64,000 bases of DNA from NCBI RefSeq assembly GCF_002161555.1, contig NZ_NFHZ01000008.1, positions 1-64,000 of the forward strand, written 5' to 3'. The notes below the pieces were generated by a model. It saw only the letters and a program-made list of their open reading frames with translations. It ran no database searches and was not told the origin of the DNA. The translations under genes were made by a program, and so were the position numbers. This DNA is from Barnesiella sp. An55 (GTDB lineage Bacteria; Bacteroidota; Bacteroidia; Bacteroidales; Barnesiellaceae). This document shows, in pieces, positions 44,677-53,328 of this stretch (positions are counted from its first letter, which is position 1; every line of letters begins with the position of its first letter).

Positions 44677-44975
44677 CGAAAAGAGGTTCAATGCAAATTG
44701 AATCTCTTTTTTTGTTTGTATCTCCTTGTGATGTGGAGGAGTGCTTGTGTCACTTCGTACCTAATGCGTGGCTCAATATAGAGTGCCGGGGTATCATCCC
44801 GCACTTGATGCGGGATCCAGTAGTGCGTCTTTTGCTGCTCTGGCATTTCTTTTGCCGGTAACTTTGTTGGGTGTTCTTGGATACCATGTCGCAGCGATGC
44901 ATGAATTGGGAGGTTGTATTGCAGTATGGGGAAAAACAAAAATCGGCAAGAACTTTATGTCCTTGCCGATTTCTG

Positions 44976-45053
44976 TGGGGTGCTAGATGGGACTCGAACC
45001 CACGACCCTCGGAACCACAATCCGATGCTCTAACCAACTGAGCTACAGGCACC
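44976..45053 (-). tRNA. tRNA-His (GTG)
   Basis: On the minus strand: acceptor start GGTGCCTG, D arm GCTCAGTTGGTTAGAGC, anticodon loop ATTGTGGTT with GTG, T arm GTGGGTTCGAGTCCCAT, and end CTAGCACCCCA with an encoded CCA. The G at -1 pairs with C73, the histidine identity pair. Positions 5-68 (C-A) and 6-67 (U-U) do not pair in the acceptor stem. Confidence 0.9.
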
Positions 45054-45090
45054 ATGTTTGTTTTTCATAAAGGAGTTATCCTCGCTTTAC

Positions 45091-45167
45091 TGGCGGTGCG
45101 GACGGGACTCGAACCCGCGACCCCATGCGTGACAGGCATGTATTCTAACCAGCTGAACTACCGCACC
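45091..45167 (-). tRNA. tRNA-Asp (GTC)
   Basis: On the minus strand: acceptor GGTGCGG / CCGCACC, D arm GTTCAGCTGGTTAGAAT, anticodon loop CTGTCAC with GTC, T arm GCGGGTTCGAGTCCCGT, discriminator G and encoded CCA. It lies 37 bp upstream of tRNA-His and is probably in the same transcript. Confidence 0.95.
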
Positions 45168-45184
45168 AGTTTGGTTTTGCGACG

Positions 45185-45216
45185 GCAAAGATAGGCCAAT
45201 TTTTATTTCTACGCAA
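45185..45216 (-). promoter_or_regulatory. Promoter of the tRNA-Asp/tRNA-His unit
   Basis: On the minus strand, TTG (45216-45214), a 20-bp spacer and TATCTTTGC (45193-45185) match the Bacteroidetes pattern. tRNA-Asp starts 17 bp further on. Confidence 0.75.
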
Positions 45217-45371
45217 TACCTTGGGCAAGAATTTTTGCAAAAAAAAATCATGCCTTTTTTTATCCTGCACGAAAACAAATACTTACCTTTCGATAGCTCT
45301 CGATACAGTGGCGATATTCTTTGTGTGAGCCAGTGTTGGGAGTGGTATGGGTGAATTACCTTATTTAAAAG

Positions 45372-45417
45372 ATACATGCCCGGGCAAGGGTGAAATCCCT
45401 TGGTCCCGGGCATGTAT
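45372..45417 (-). terminator. Intrinsic terminator after the T9SS cargo gene
   Basis: ATACATGCCCGGG pairs with CCCGGGCATGTAT (45405-45417); AAGGG/CCCTT extends the stem within. On the minus strand it is followed by CTTTTAAATAA. It lies 50 bp after the stop of the cargo gene. Confidence 0.8.
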
Positions 45418-45466
45418 GGCGATCGTTTGTGACTTTGGGTAGGAAAGTCACGCTGGCATAGCTAAT

Positions 45467-47743
45467 TTAGCGAACAATCACCTTATGGGTTGAGTTGCCT
45501 GTGGCAGTTGTGGCTTGCAGGATATAGATTCCACGGGCGAGGTGAGAGATTTGCACCAGACCGTTTTCGGCAGCATATTGTCCCATTTGTATTCCCGATG
45601 TGGTGTATAGCGATACCTGTTGCAGTCCGTCGGCCATGATGCTGACAACCGTTCCCTGTTGGGCTATCGATACCGCCTGACTGTTGGCCGTGTTGATTCC
45701 CGATTGCGATTTCACGAGAACCGACAGGGGAATGTATTTGTCGGCGGCACCGCGAGAGGCAAGTTTCACATAGGCTTCGTGAACTCCCAGATTGGTGCTG
45801 TTGAACGACACGGTGAACGAGCCACCGGCAGCAGGGAGCGATGTGGTCGAGAGTTTGAATTTGCTGGGATTGGCTCCGCCAAGCGACAGTTTTATCGGTT
45901 CGGTCAGATTCTTGCCGGTCACGGTAATCTTTCCGCTCACCTGGTCTTTACTTTGTGCGGCAACCATCGATACGTGGGTCGAGTCGCTGGATACCTCGGG
46001 CAGGTCGGTACGACCCCAACCGATGTCGTCGATATAATAGGTCACGGCATTTTCATTACCCCAAAGTCCGGTGTATTTGAAAGCCATGAAGAATACATCG
46101 TTGATGTTCTGTCCCTCCAGATTTACGTGTATTTCGTTCCATTCGCCGTTTTGGTCGGGGGTAGCCGGTATGCCGGCTTCCAGGGACTGGAAGAATATCG
46201 GGCTCCCGGGAATGGTATCGATGTAGTAGAGCTCGAGCTTGGTGGGGCAGTTCTCGAACATGTTCTCGCCCATGACGCGGAAGGTAAAGGTTTTCCCGGC
46301 CGTGTTGTAGCTCAAGGGAGGTGTAACAATCCACATCTCTACGCTGTCGTTGCTCTGTTCTTGATATACATATCCCGAGGCTTTGGCCATCTTCTCACCA
46401 TCGAGCTCGTATCCCCACCAGGGACGCTCTCCTTTGCGGACTACGTTTTGCCAGCCTTCGAGTTGCAGATTCTCGTTTTTGACGGCACTGTCGAAGGTTT
46501 CGAACAGTTGTTCGCGGGGATTGCTCATGTTCCAGTTGAAATCTCGGGTGAGCGGATCTTCTACCGGGGTATCACCGGCGGTAGCCGTACCCTTGAGATC
46601 TACCACGAGTTCTTTCCCTTCGAGGGTGGTAAAGTGAATCTTCGAATGGTAATTCCCGGCCTGGTTGGGGGCAAAGGTGAAGGTGATGGGGTTGGAGATG
46701 TTTTTGACAAACAGGGTGCTCGATATGCTGAAGGCCGCTCCTTCGATGTGTTCGATCGAGGCTCTCACATAGTCGATGCAGTTTTGGCTCGAGAGGGTAG
46801 CCTTTGCTGTGCTTCTTTCGTTGACTTTGGCAGTAAAGGCCGGGATGGTGGCGGGCTCGAGAGAGATTGTGGGCGGGTTGTTGGGGTCGATGCAATAGCC
46901 TTTCAGTTGGAAGGTCTGCGTGAGTTCGTAGTTGCCGGCACTCTCGATGGAGACTGTAGCCGTGTGGCGACCGATGACTGTGGGATTATAGGTGAAGATC
47001 ACCTCTTGTGTGGGCTCGGTTGTCGATTGTACCGAGGCACTGAAGTATTGGGAGTCTTTGCCCGTGATGCTGATGGTCACCGGCTGGGAGAGGTTGGCCT
47101 GCTGGATGGTTACGGTAGGATAGTCGATTGGTTGGTTGAGCCGGGTCGAGAGTTCGGTAAAGCTGTTGGGCGACACGTTCAGTGTGGGTTCGGTAGGGGT
47201 GGCTCCCTCGACCTTCTGGAAACTGAAATCGTCGAACAGTACAGAGGCATTCTTGGCCACCATCACGTTGAAGTAAAAGCGGGTAGCCCCTTCGGGGAGG
47301 GTGGTCTCGACCGCCTTCTCGGTCCAGTCGCTGGCGGTGAAGAAGTCGGTTATCAGCTTGTCGCTGTCGTGATCGAGTTTGCCGTCGCGGGGAGACTCCC
47401 AGTAACAGTTCAGTTTGACGTCGCTGCCGCTTTGCGAGGTCAGTACTTTGTATTTGATACGCAGGCGGTAGGTAGCTCCCGACTCGAAATTGCCGGCAAT
47501 CTCTTGGCTCAAATAGCTCTCGTTTCGTGAGGCTTTGGTGACTTTCAGAGCTTGTTCACCCTCGACCTTGTCGGTGGTTTCGATATCCAGTGTAATTCCT
47601 GTGGCACTCCAGTCATCGAAAGTAGTCCCAAAGAAGGGGCTGGTAGAGGTGTCTTCGAATCCCGGGTTGGATAACATCTCGTCGGCCGCGAAAGTGCTGG
47701 TAGCCAGCAGCCAAAGGGGGAGGAGTAATAATAATTTTTTCAT
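45467..47743 (-). CDS. Secreted multidomain protein with type IX secretion C-terminal domain
   Basis: The 758-aa protein has a signal peptide (MKKLLLLLPLWLLATSTFA). It continues with a CBM4/9-like carbohydrate-binding domain (ADEMLSNPGFEDTS ... SVLFDDFSFQKVEG, residues 20-180) and Ig-like repeats. A choice-of-anchor/MAM-like lectin domain lies around 400-570 (QLFETFDSA ... YYIDDIGWGRTD). The last 80 residues (VSLYTTSGIQMGQYAAENGL, ISHLARGIYILQA, GNSTHKVIVR) are a type IX secretion sorting domain, which is cleaved on export and leads to surface attachment. It has no catalytic domain that I can see and probably binds glycans or other proteins at the cell surface. Confidence 0.82.
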   Translation of the reverse strand: MKKLLLLLPLWLLATSTFAADEMLSNPGFEDTSTSPFFGTTFDDWSATGITLDIETTDKVEGEQALKVTKASRNESYLSQEIAGNFESGATYRLRIKYKVLTSQSGSDVKLNCYWESPRDGKLDHDSDKLITDFFTASDWTEKAVETTLPEGATRFYFNVMVAKNASVLFDDFSFQKVEGATPTEPTLNVSPNSFTELSTRLNQPIDYPTVTIQQANLSQPVTISITGKDSQYFSASVQSTTEPTQEVIFTYNPTVIGRHTATVSIESAGNYELTQTFQLKGYCIDPNNPPTISLEPATIPAFTAKVNERSTAKATLSSQNCIDYVRASIEHIEGAAFSISSTLFVKNISNPITFTFAPNQAGNYHSKIHFTTLEGKELVVDLKGTATAGDTPVEDPLTRDFNWNMSNPREQLFETFDSAVKNENLQLEGWQNVVRKGERPWWGYELDGEKMAKASGYVYQEQSNDSVEMWIVTPPLSYNTAGKTFTFRVMGENMFENCPTKLELYYIDTIPGSPIFFQSLEAGIPATPDQNGEWNEIHVNLEGQNINDVFFMAFKYTGLWGNENAVTYYIDDIGWGRTDLPEVSSDSTHVSMVAAQSKDQVSGKITVTGKNLTEPIKLSLGGANPSKFKLSTTSLPAAGGSFTVSFNSTNLGVHEAYVKLASRGAADKYIPLSVLVKSQSGINTANSQAVSIAQQGTVVSIMADGLQQVSLYTTSGIQMGQYAAENGLVQISHLARGIYILQATTATGNSTHKVIVR

Positions 47744-48122
47744 ATAAAAAGTGAGTTAAAGGTAGGGAAGAGCCCGACGTCAAGGCCTTTCCATACGGTT
47801 AGAATTTAGAATATAGATGATTTTTATTGGGCAATCTGTGTTTGGGACGATACTTCGATTTTTACGGAGTAGATATCCCCTCGTGTGGCGTATATTTTTT
47901 GCATAAAAAGCGAGTTGTTAGATTAACTATTCTATATATTTTGTTTTGGGGGGATAAATATAGAATACACTTTTACGAAAAACATAAAAGTCAATGTAAC
48001 TTTTACTCTTTTTTAACGTATAAAATAGTTTAAAATTGACGAATTTTTAGTAGTGTAAAAGGTTCAAGAGTAGCGGTTTTTACTCCTCTTGATTAATATA
48101 TAAACAGCTGTAAAACAGGTGA
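47744..48122. other. AT-rich intergenic stretch before the AraC gene
   Basis: About 380 bases between the cargo gene start and the end of the AraC gene. It is AT-rich, especially around 47,900-48,060. The 68-codon frame at 47827-48033 has no family features. It should contain the minus-strand promoter of the cargo gene, but I could not place a convincing -7 box. Confidence 0.5.
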
Positions 48123-49025
48123 CTATTTGTCTTGTCGGGCTTTTGCCTCTTGAGCCCGGTAGTGCAGGGGTGACAGGCCGGAGTTGGTTTTGAAAAATTT
48201 GCCAAAGGCCGATTGGTCCGAGAAGTTGAGTTCGTCGGCAATGGCCTGTATGGGGAGGTCGGTGTGGCGAAGCAGTCGGCAGGCTTCGGCATAGAGCAGA
48301 CCGGTGATGAAGTAGGCTGCCGTCTTGTGGGTGGTCTTACGGATTATGCGCGAGAGATAAGAGGGCGATATCGACAGGTGGCGAGCATAGAACTCGATAT
48401 AGTGTTCACGCTTGTAGTGCTGGATGAGGAGGGCGATAAACTGCTGGAAAAGCTGTTCGGAGTGGCCCGGAGCGTTAGTCGAGTCGGCACGCGGGTCAAT
48501 CATCTCGAGCACTTGCAGCAAGACCGCATGTAGGAGATGGTGCAGAATCTCCTCCTGGTAGGAGCCATGCCGGGCAATGTGTCGGGCGATTTGTTGCAGG
48601 TCGTTGGCCAGGTCGTTGGCTTGCTCGGGCGCCAGGTGCAATATGGGCGACTGGGTTCGACAGAAGAAGAGCGGGTATTGCCGGTAAGCCGGGTTGGTGG
48701 CCAGCAGGCGCTCGAAGAGGGTGCGCTCGCACAGCAGGTGCAGGGCGGTGAAATCGGGGCTTTGGCGGGTGAGCGCAACCAGCAAGCTGGGCCAGAAGAG
48801 CAGCATGTCGCCGGGGCCCACCGTGTGTTCCCGGTAGTTGAGCGAGAATGTAGCTTTGCCTTGCCGAATCAGTATCACCGAGAAGATGTCGGCAAAGACC
48901 GGAGGAATGGTGTCGATGTTTACCAACCGGTCGCTCATCTCGAAACAGGCCAGACTGTTCCCATATACCTCCTTTACCTGGTGGTATTCTGTGAGTTCAC
49001 TAAGCCTTATAATCCTCTCTTTCAT
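48123..49025 (-). CDS. AraC-family transcriptional regulator
   Basis: The 300-aa protein has an N-terminal cupin-like sensing domain (VILIRQGKATFSLNYREHTV, GPGDMLLFWPSLL). The C-terminal AraC DNA-binding domain has two HTH units: FYARHLSISPSYLSRIIRKT and IQAIADELNFSDQSAFGKFF, followed by KTNSGLSPLHYR, the standard ending. It is divergent from the CocE/NonD hydrolase gene, which it may control. The effector is unknown. Confidence 0.93.
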   Translation of the reverse strand: MKERIIRLSELTEYHQVKEVYGNSLACFEMSDRLVNIDTIPPVFADIFSVILIRQGKATFSLNYREHTVGPGDMLLFWPSLLVALTRQSPDFTALHLLCERTLFERLLATNPAYRQYPLFFCRTQSPILHLAPEQANDLANDLQQIARHIARHGSYQEEILHHLLHAVLLQVLEMIDPRADSTNAPGHSEQLFQQFIALLIQHYKREHYIEFYARHLSISPSYLSRIIRKTTHKTAAYFITGLLYAEACRLLRHTDLPIQAIADELNFSDQSAFGKFFKTNSGLSPLHYRAQEAKARQDK

Positions 49026-49178
49026 CTGCCGGTTGTAGCGGGTTTGACAGGGTAAAGATAGGGAATGTTCAGTATTTAACCAATAATGGCATTTGATTTA
49101 ACACTCGTAGCCGAGGGCGATTGCCGAAATTTGCAGCACAAGAAACCTGAATGTTTAACCGATAAAAAGGATAACGAT

Positions 49179-51086
49179 ATGACAAACCAATGGATGTATG
49201 CAGGCGCTTTGGCGCTGATAGCTTTGTGTACACAATGCGGTGTGTCTGCCCGTCGGGAGATTACGCTGCACGATGTCCAGGGACGAGAGATGACAGTTCC
49301 CCTTCGTAAAGCTCTGTCGGTAGATGCACCTCGGGTGCGTTACCCGGGATTCAACCCCGATACGCTGGTGTTGAAGGCCGGCAGTGTGCGACGCGAAGGG
49401 GCCATGCCGCTGCCGTGCGATATTTTGCTCGAGCGCGATGTGCCTATCCGGTTGCGCGACGGCGTGACTATCTATGCCGATGTGTTCCGTCCCGTAGGCA
49501 ATGAGGTATGCCCGGCCATTCTGGCCTGGAGTCCTTATGGCAAGGAGATAGGCGGGCAGATGCTCGACGATGTGCCCATGCGTTCGGGGGTACCCTTGTC
49601 GGCCACTTCGGGGCTGGAGAAGTTCGAGGGTCCCGACCCGGCCTACTGGGTGGCACATGGCTATGCCATTGTCAATCCCGACAAGCGGGGAGCCTATATG
49701 TCGGAGGGTAATTTGCTCTACTGGGGACACGAGGATGCCCTCGACGGTTGTGATGTGATCGAGTGGATTGCCTCGCAGCCCTGGTGCAACGGCAAGGTGG
49801 GCATGTCGGGCAACTCGTGGCTCACCGTGTCGCAGTGGTTCATTGCGGCCGAGCGTCCCGAGCATCTGGCTGCCATTGCTCCGTGGGAGGGATTTTGCGA
49901 CCACTACCGTGAGTCGGGTACCCGGGGCGGAATACCGGCGCCCGAGTTCCCCGAGATGATTGCCGAGACCTTTGCTTCGGCACACGGTATGCTGGAAGAT
50001 CAGCCCCGCATGATTGTCGAGCACCCTTTCATGTGCGCTTATTGGGAAGACAAGGCTGCCCGGGTCGAGAATATCGAGATACCGGCCTATGTGGTAGCCA
50101 GCTATACCAACTCGGTGCATACCCACGGCTCCTTTGCCGGATTTCGCCGCATGGCCTCGAAAGAGAAGTGGTTGCGGGTACACAACACCAGCGAGTGGTT
50201 CGACTATTACACACCCGAGAATGTGGAGGATCTGCGTCGCTTCTTCGATCACTATCTGAAGGGTATCGACAACGGTTGGGAACAGACCCCGCGGGTGCGC
50301 CTGTCGGTGTTGAATCCCGGTGGTACCGACATTGTGGGACGAGCCGAGGAGGATTTCCCGCTGGCCCGTACCCAGTATCGCAAACTCTATCTGTCTGCTG
50401 CCGACAGCTCTCTGCTCACCTCGTTGCCTGCTGGCCAGGCCGTGAGTGAATATCAGTCGGACAGCGCCCGTCACGAGGTGACCTACCGCTATCGCATGGA
50501 GCAGCCTACCGAGATTACCGGCTACATGAAACTGCACCTGTGGGTATCGGCCCCCGATCATGACGATATGGACCTGGCCGTGCGGGTTGAGAAACTCTCG
50601 CGCGACGGCCAGCCGCTCCCCGACCGCACGGGCAACCTTATTGCTGCCACGGGACTGTTGCGGGTGTCGATGCGCCAGTTGGACGAGACCCGTTCGACGG
50701 AGTCGGAACCGTATTACACCTTTACTACCGAGCAGAAGTTGAAGCCGGGCGAGATTGTTCCTGTCGAAATCGAGATATGGCCCATGGGGCTCTACTTCGA
50801 CGAGGGTGAAATACTGCAACTCACCGTGGGGGCCTATCAGCCCCAAAAGGCGGCCATTCCCTTCGGTTCGGCTTCGATTTCGGTTCCGCGCGACGGGTTC
50901 ACCTATATGCCGGGGCAGCCGGTCGAGATGATAACCGTGGGGGGGAACGCCACCCAGTGTGCCGACCCGGCTGAGGTGGTTGTTTCGCCGGCTACTCACA
51001 ATGCCGGGCGTCATCGCATCTATACAGGTAGCAAGTACGATAGCTACCTCTATGTGCCCGTGATACCGGATAATTCTGTGAAATAA
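49179..51086 (+). CDS. CocE/NonD family hydrolase (X-Pro dipeptidyl-peptidase S15-like)
   Basis: I take the ATG at 49179 (MTNQWMYAGALALIALC), which gives a lipoprotein-like signal peptide; the frame is open 31 codons further. The alpha/beta-hydrolase domain starts with LRDGVTIYADVFRPVGNEVC. The nucleophile is the serine in GKVGMSGNSWLTVSQW. The C-terminal beta-rich X-Pro domain (ITGYMKLHLWVSAPDHDDMD ... FDEGEILQLTVG) is complete. Members hydrolyse esters (cocaine esterase) or X-Pro peptides or acylases; the substrate here is unknown. Length 635 aa is normal. It is divergent from the AraC regulator. Confidence 0.9.
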   Translation: MTNQWMYAGALALIALCTQCGVSARREITLHDVQGREMTVPLRKALSVDAPRVRYPGFNPDTLVLKAGSVRREGAMPLPCDILLERDVPIRLRDGVTIYADVFRPVGNEVCPAILAWSPYGKEIGGQMLDDVPMRSGVPLSATSGLEKFEGPDPAYWVAHGYAIVNPDKRGAYMSEGNLLYWGHEDALDGCDVIEWIASQPWCNGKVGMSGNSWLTVSQWFIAAERPEHLAAIAPWEGFCDHYRESGTRGGIPAPEFPEMIAETFASAHGMLEDQPRMIVEHPFMCAYWEDKAARVENIEIPAYVVASYTNSVHTHGSFAGFRRMASKEKWLRVHNTSEWFDYYTPENVEDLRRFFDHYLKGIDNGWEQTPRVRLSVLNPGGTDIVGRAEEDFPLARTQYRKLYLSAADSSLLTSLPAGQAVSEYQSDSARHEVTYRYRMEQPTEITGYMKLHLWVSAPDHDDMDLAVRVEKLSRDGQPLPDRTGNLIAATGLLRVSMRQLDETRSTESEPYYTFTTEQKLKPGEIVPVEIEIWPMGLYFDEGEILQLTVGAYQPQKAAIPFGSASISVPRDGFTYMPGQPVEMITVGGNATQCADPAEVVVSPATHNAGRHRIYTGSKYDSYLYVPVIPDNSVK

Positions 51087-51088
51087 CC

Positions 51089-51231
51089 AAGCGCTACGGC
51101 GGTGTTTGCCATCGGGATATAGAGAAGCTCAAACCTCTCTGTATCCGCACCGCCGGCGCTTCGCATAAAAACTCTCATATCATCGAAAGGGGAGGGATGG
51201 CTCCACACGTTTGTGGGGCGTCTCTCCCCTT
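51089..51231 (+). terminator. Two long hairpins after the CocE/NonD gene
   Basis: The first (51089-51161) pairs AAGCGC and CGGCGGTG with CACCGCCG and GCGCTT. An inner GATATAGAGA/TCTCTGTATC makes it long; A-rich sequence follows. The second (51186-51231) pairs AAGGGGAG with CTCCCCTT with an inner GGCTCCACA/TGTGGGGC region. The first is probably the terminator of the hydrolase gene. The second precedes nadE by about 120 bp. Confidence 0.6.
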
Positions 51232-51326
51232 GTTGTAGTATCGATTACAGAGGGGTGGGTTGTGGTCCCATGCACAAAAGGGTAGAGAATATGGCCGCCG
51301 ATGGTTATAATCCCAGGTAAATTTTT

Positions 51327-51335
51327 TACATTTGT
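51327..51335 (+). promoter_or_regulatory. -7 promoter box that sets the nadE start
   Basis: TACATTTGT fits TAnnTTTG. It lies inside the longest open frame of nadE (ATG at 51301), so transcription starts after that ATG. This favours 51349 (or 51355). Confidence 0.6.
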
Positions 51336-51348
51336 CGAGGTTAACCGT

Positions 51349-53283
51349 ATGAATATGGCACAAAATTTTGGATTCGTAAAAGTGGCGGCGGCAGTTCCCG
51401 GTGTGGAGGTGGCCGACTGCCAATATAATGTCGTCGAGATAGAGAAGCAGATAGCCGAGGCTTCGGAACAGGGCGTGCAGATAATCGTCTTTCCCGAAAT
51501 GTCGGTCACGGCCTACACCTGTGGCGATCTGTTTGGCCACACCCTGTTGCTCGAGCAGGCACAGCAAGCCCTGTCGCATTTGCTCGAGGTCACAGCCCAT
51601 TGCGCGTTACTGTGCGTCGTGGGTATGCCCGTGGCCTGGCAGAACAGTCTTTACAACTGCGCTGTCGCTTTTCAGCAGGGACGCATCCTGGGGGTAGTCC
51701 CCAAGAGCTATCTGCCCAATTATAAAGAGTTTTACGAGGAGCGCTGGTTCGCTTCGGGTCTTACGGTTCGGGGCGAGAGTGTCGAACTGTGCAGCAACCG
51801 GGTGCCTTTCGGTACCGACCTTCTCTTCGAGAGTGCCGGCGCCGTGGTGGGTATTGAACTGTGTGAAGACCTGTGGGTGCCCATACCACCCAGCAGCCAT
51901 CTGGCCCGGCAGGGTGCCGATATCATTCTCAACCTGTCGGCCACCAACGAGTTGATAGGCAAGCACCACTACCTGCTCTCGCTGTTGCGGCAGCAGTCGG
52001 CACGCTGTCTGGCCGGTTATGTCTATGCTTCGGCTGGTTTTGGCGAATCATCGACCGACCTGGTTTTTGCCGGCAACGGTATCGTGTTGGAAAATGGTTC
52101 TATCTTGGCTCAAACCGAGCGATTTGTCCAGGCACCTCGCCTGGCGGTGAGCGAAATCGATGTGGAGCGGCTCCGCACCGAGCGAAGGGTCAAGACCTCG
52201 TTTGCACAGGGCACCGATTCGATGGAGCACCCCGTGCGACACATCCCTTTCGTGCTGGCCGATGTACCTTTGCACCTCACCCGTCGGGTATCGTCGCGCC
52301 CCTTTGTCCCTGCCGATTCGGCCACACTGAACGACCGCTGCGAGGAGATTCTCTCGATTCAGGCTGCCGGGTTGGCCAAGCGGCTTGTTCACACACGGGC
52401 TCAAAGTGCAGTGATAGGCATCTCGGGTGGACTGGATTCGACCCTGGCGTTGCTGGTGGCGGTCAAGGCGTTCGACAAGCTGGGAGAGTCGCGACAGAAG
52501 ATTATCGGGGTAACCATGCCGGGATTCGGCACGACGGGGCGCACCTATCGCAATGCCGTGGCTCTGATGCAGGCCTTGGGTATCACGTTGCGCGAGATTT
52601 CTATCCGCGAGGCCTGTGAGCTCCATTTCAGGAATATCGGGCACGATATCTCGGTACAGGATGTCACTTACGAAAACTCCCAGGCTCGGGAGCGCACGCA
52701 GATATTGATGGATATCGCCAACCAAACGGGCGGACTGGTTGTGGGTACCGGCGACCTGTCGGAACTGGCATTGGGCTGGGCTACCTACAACGGCGACCAC
52801 ATGTCGATGTATGGGGTATCGACGAGTATTCCCAAGACGCTGGTCAAGTATCTGGTGCGTTGGGTAGCCGAGAACGAGTTGACGGGTGAGGCCCGCGAAA
52901 CGTTGCTCGATATTGTGAATACGCCTATCAGTCCCGAGTTGATTCCGGCCGACGAGAACGGCGAGATAAAACAGAAGACCGAGGATTTGGTGGGGCCCTA
53001 TGCGTTGCACGACTTTTTCCTGTTCAACATGCTCCGCTACGGTTTCTCGCCGGCCAAGCTCTACTACCTGGCGCGGTATGCCTTTGCGGGAGAGTTTGAC
53101 GACGAGACGATAAAGAAATGGCTGAAAGTCTTTTGCCGTCGTTTCTTCAACCAGCAGTTCAAACGCTCCTGCTTGCCCGACGGGCCCAAGGTGGGATCGG
53201 TAAGTCTCTCGCCGCGAGGCGACTGGCGTATGCCCAGCGATGCGTCGAGTGCCATGTGGCTGCGCGAGTGCGACGAATTGTAA
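51349..53283 (+). CDS. nadE: Glutamine-dependent NAD+ synthetase NadE
   Basis: NadE turns deamido-NAD into NAD+ using ATP and ammonia from glutamine. The N-terminal nitrilase-type glutaminase holds the triad: E in [11 protein letters not shown] in [14 protein letters not shown], and C in [10 protein letters not shown]. The C-terminal synthetase has the ATP motif [10 protein letters not shown] and [12 protein letters not shown]. Its later segment [20 protein letters not shown] is also diagnostic. The start at 51349 ([11 protein letters not shown]) is set by the -7 box at 51327. Length of 644 aa is normal for the two-domain form. Confidence 0.95.
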   Translation: MNMAQNFGFVKVAAAVPGVEVADCQYNVVEIEKQIAEASEQGVQIIVFPEMSVTAYTCGDLFGHTLLLEQAQQALSHLLEVTAHCALLCVVGMPVAWQNSLYNCAVAFQQGRILGVVPKSYLPNYKEFYEERWFASGLTVRGESVELCSNRVPFGTDLLFESAGAVVGIELCEDLWVPIPPSSHLARQGADIILNLSATNELIGKHHYLLSLLRQQSARCLAGYVYASAGFGESSTDLVFAGNGIVLENGSILAQTERFVQAPRLAVSEIDVERLRTERRVKTSFAQGTDSMEHPVRHIPFVLADVPLHLTRRVSSRPFVPADSATLNDRCEEILSIQAAGLAKRLVHTRAQSAVIGISGGLDSTLALLVAVKAFDKLGESRQKIIGVTMPGFGTTGRTYRNAVALMQALGITLREISIREACELHFRNIGHDISVQDVTYENSQARERTQILMDIANQTGGLVVGTGDLSELALGWATYNGDHMSMYGVSTSIPKTLVKYLVRWVAENELTGEARETLLDIVNTPISPELIPADENGEIKQKTEDLVGPYALHDFFLFNMLRYGFSPAKLYYLARYAFAGEFDDETIKKWLKVFCRRFFNQQFKRSCLPDGPKVGSVSLSPRGDWRMPSDASSAMWLRECDEL

Positions 53284-53328
53284 TTGACAGAATAATATAT
53301 ATAAAAGGTAATCGGGCCGGGCGAGGAG

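Noticed and set aside
44502-44861. Frame running through tRNA-Thr
   Set aside because: It overlaps a well-supported tRNA gene and is open only by chance; the same holds for frames across tRNA-His and tRNA-Asp (44750-45413).
47827-48033. 68-codon frame in the AT-rich gap
   Set aside because: No signal, no domain, poor codon use for this chromosome and no promoter box nearby.
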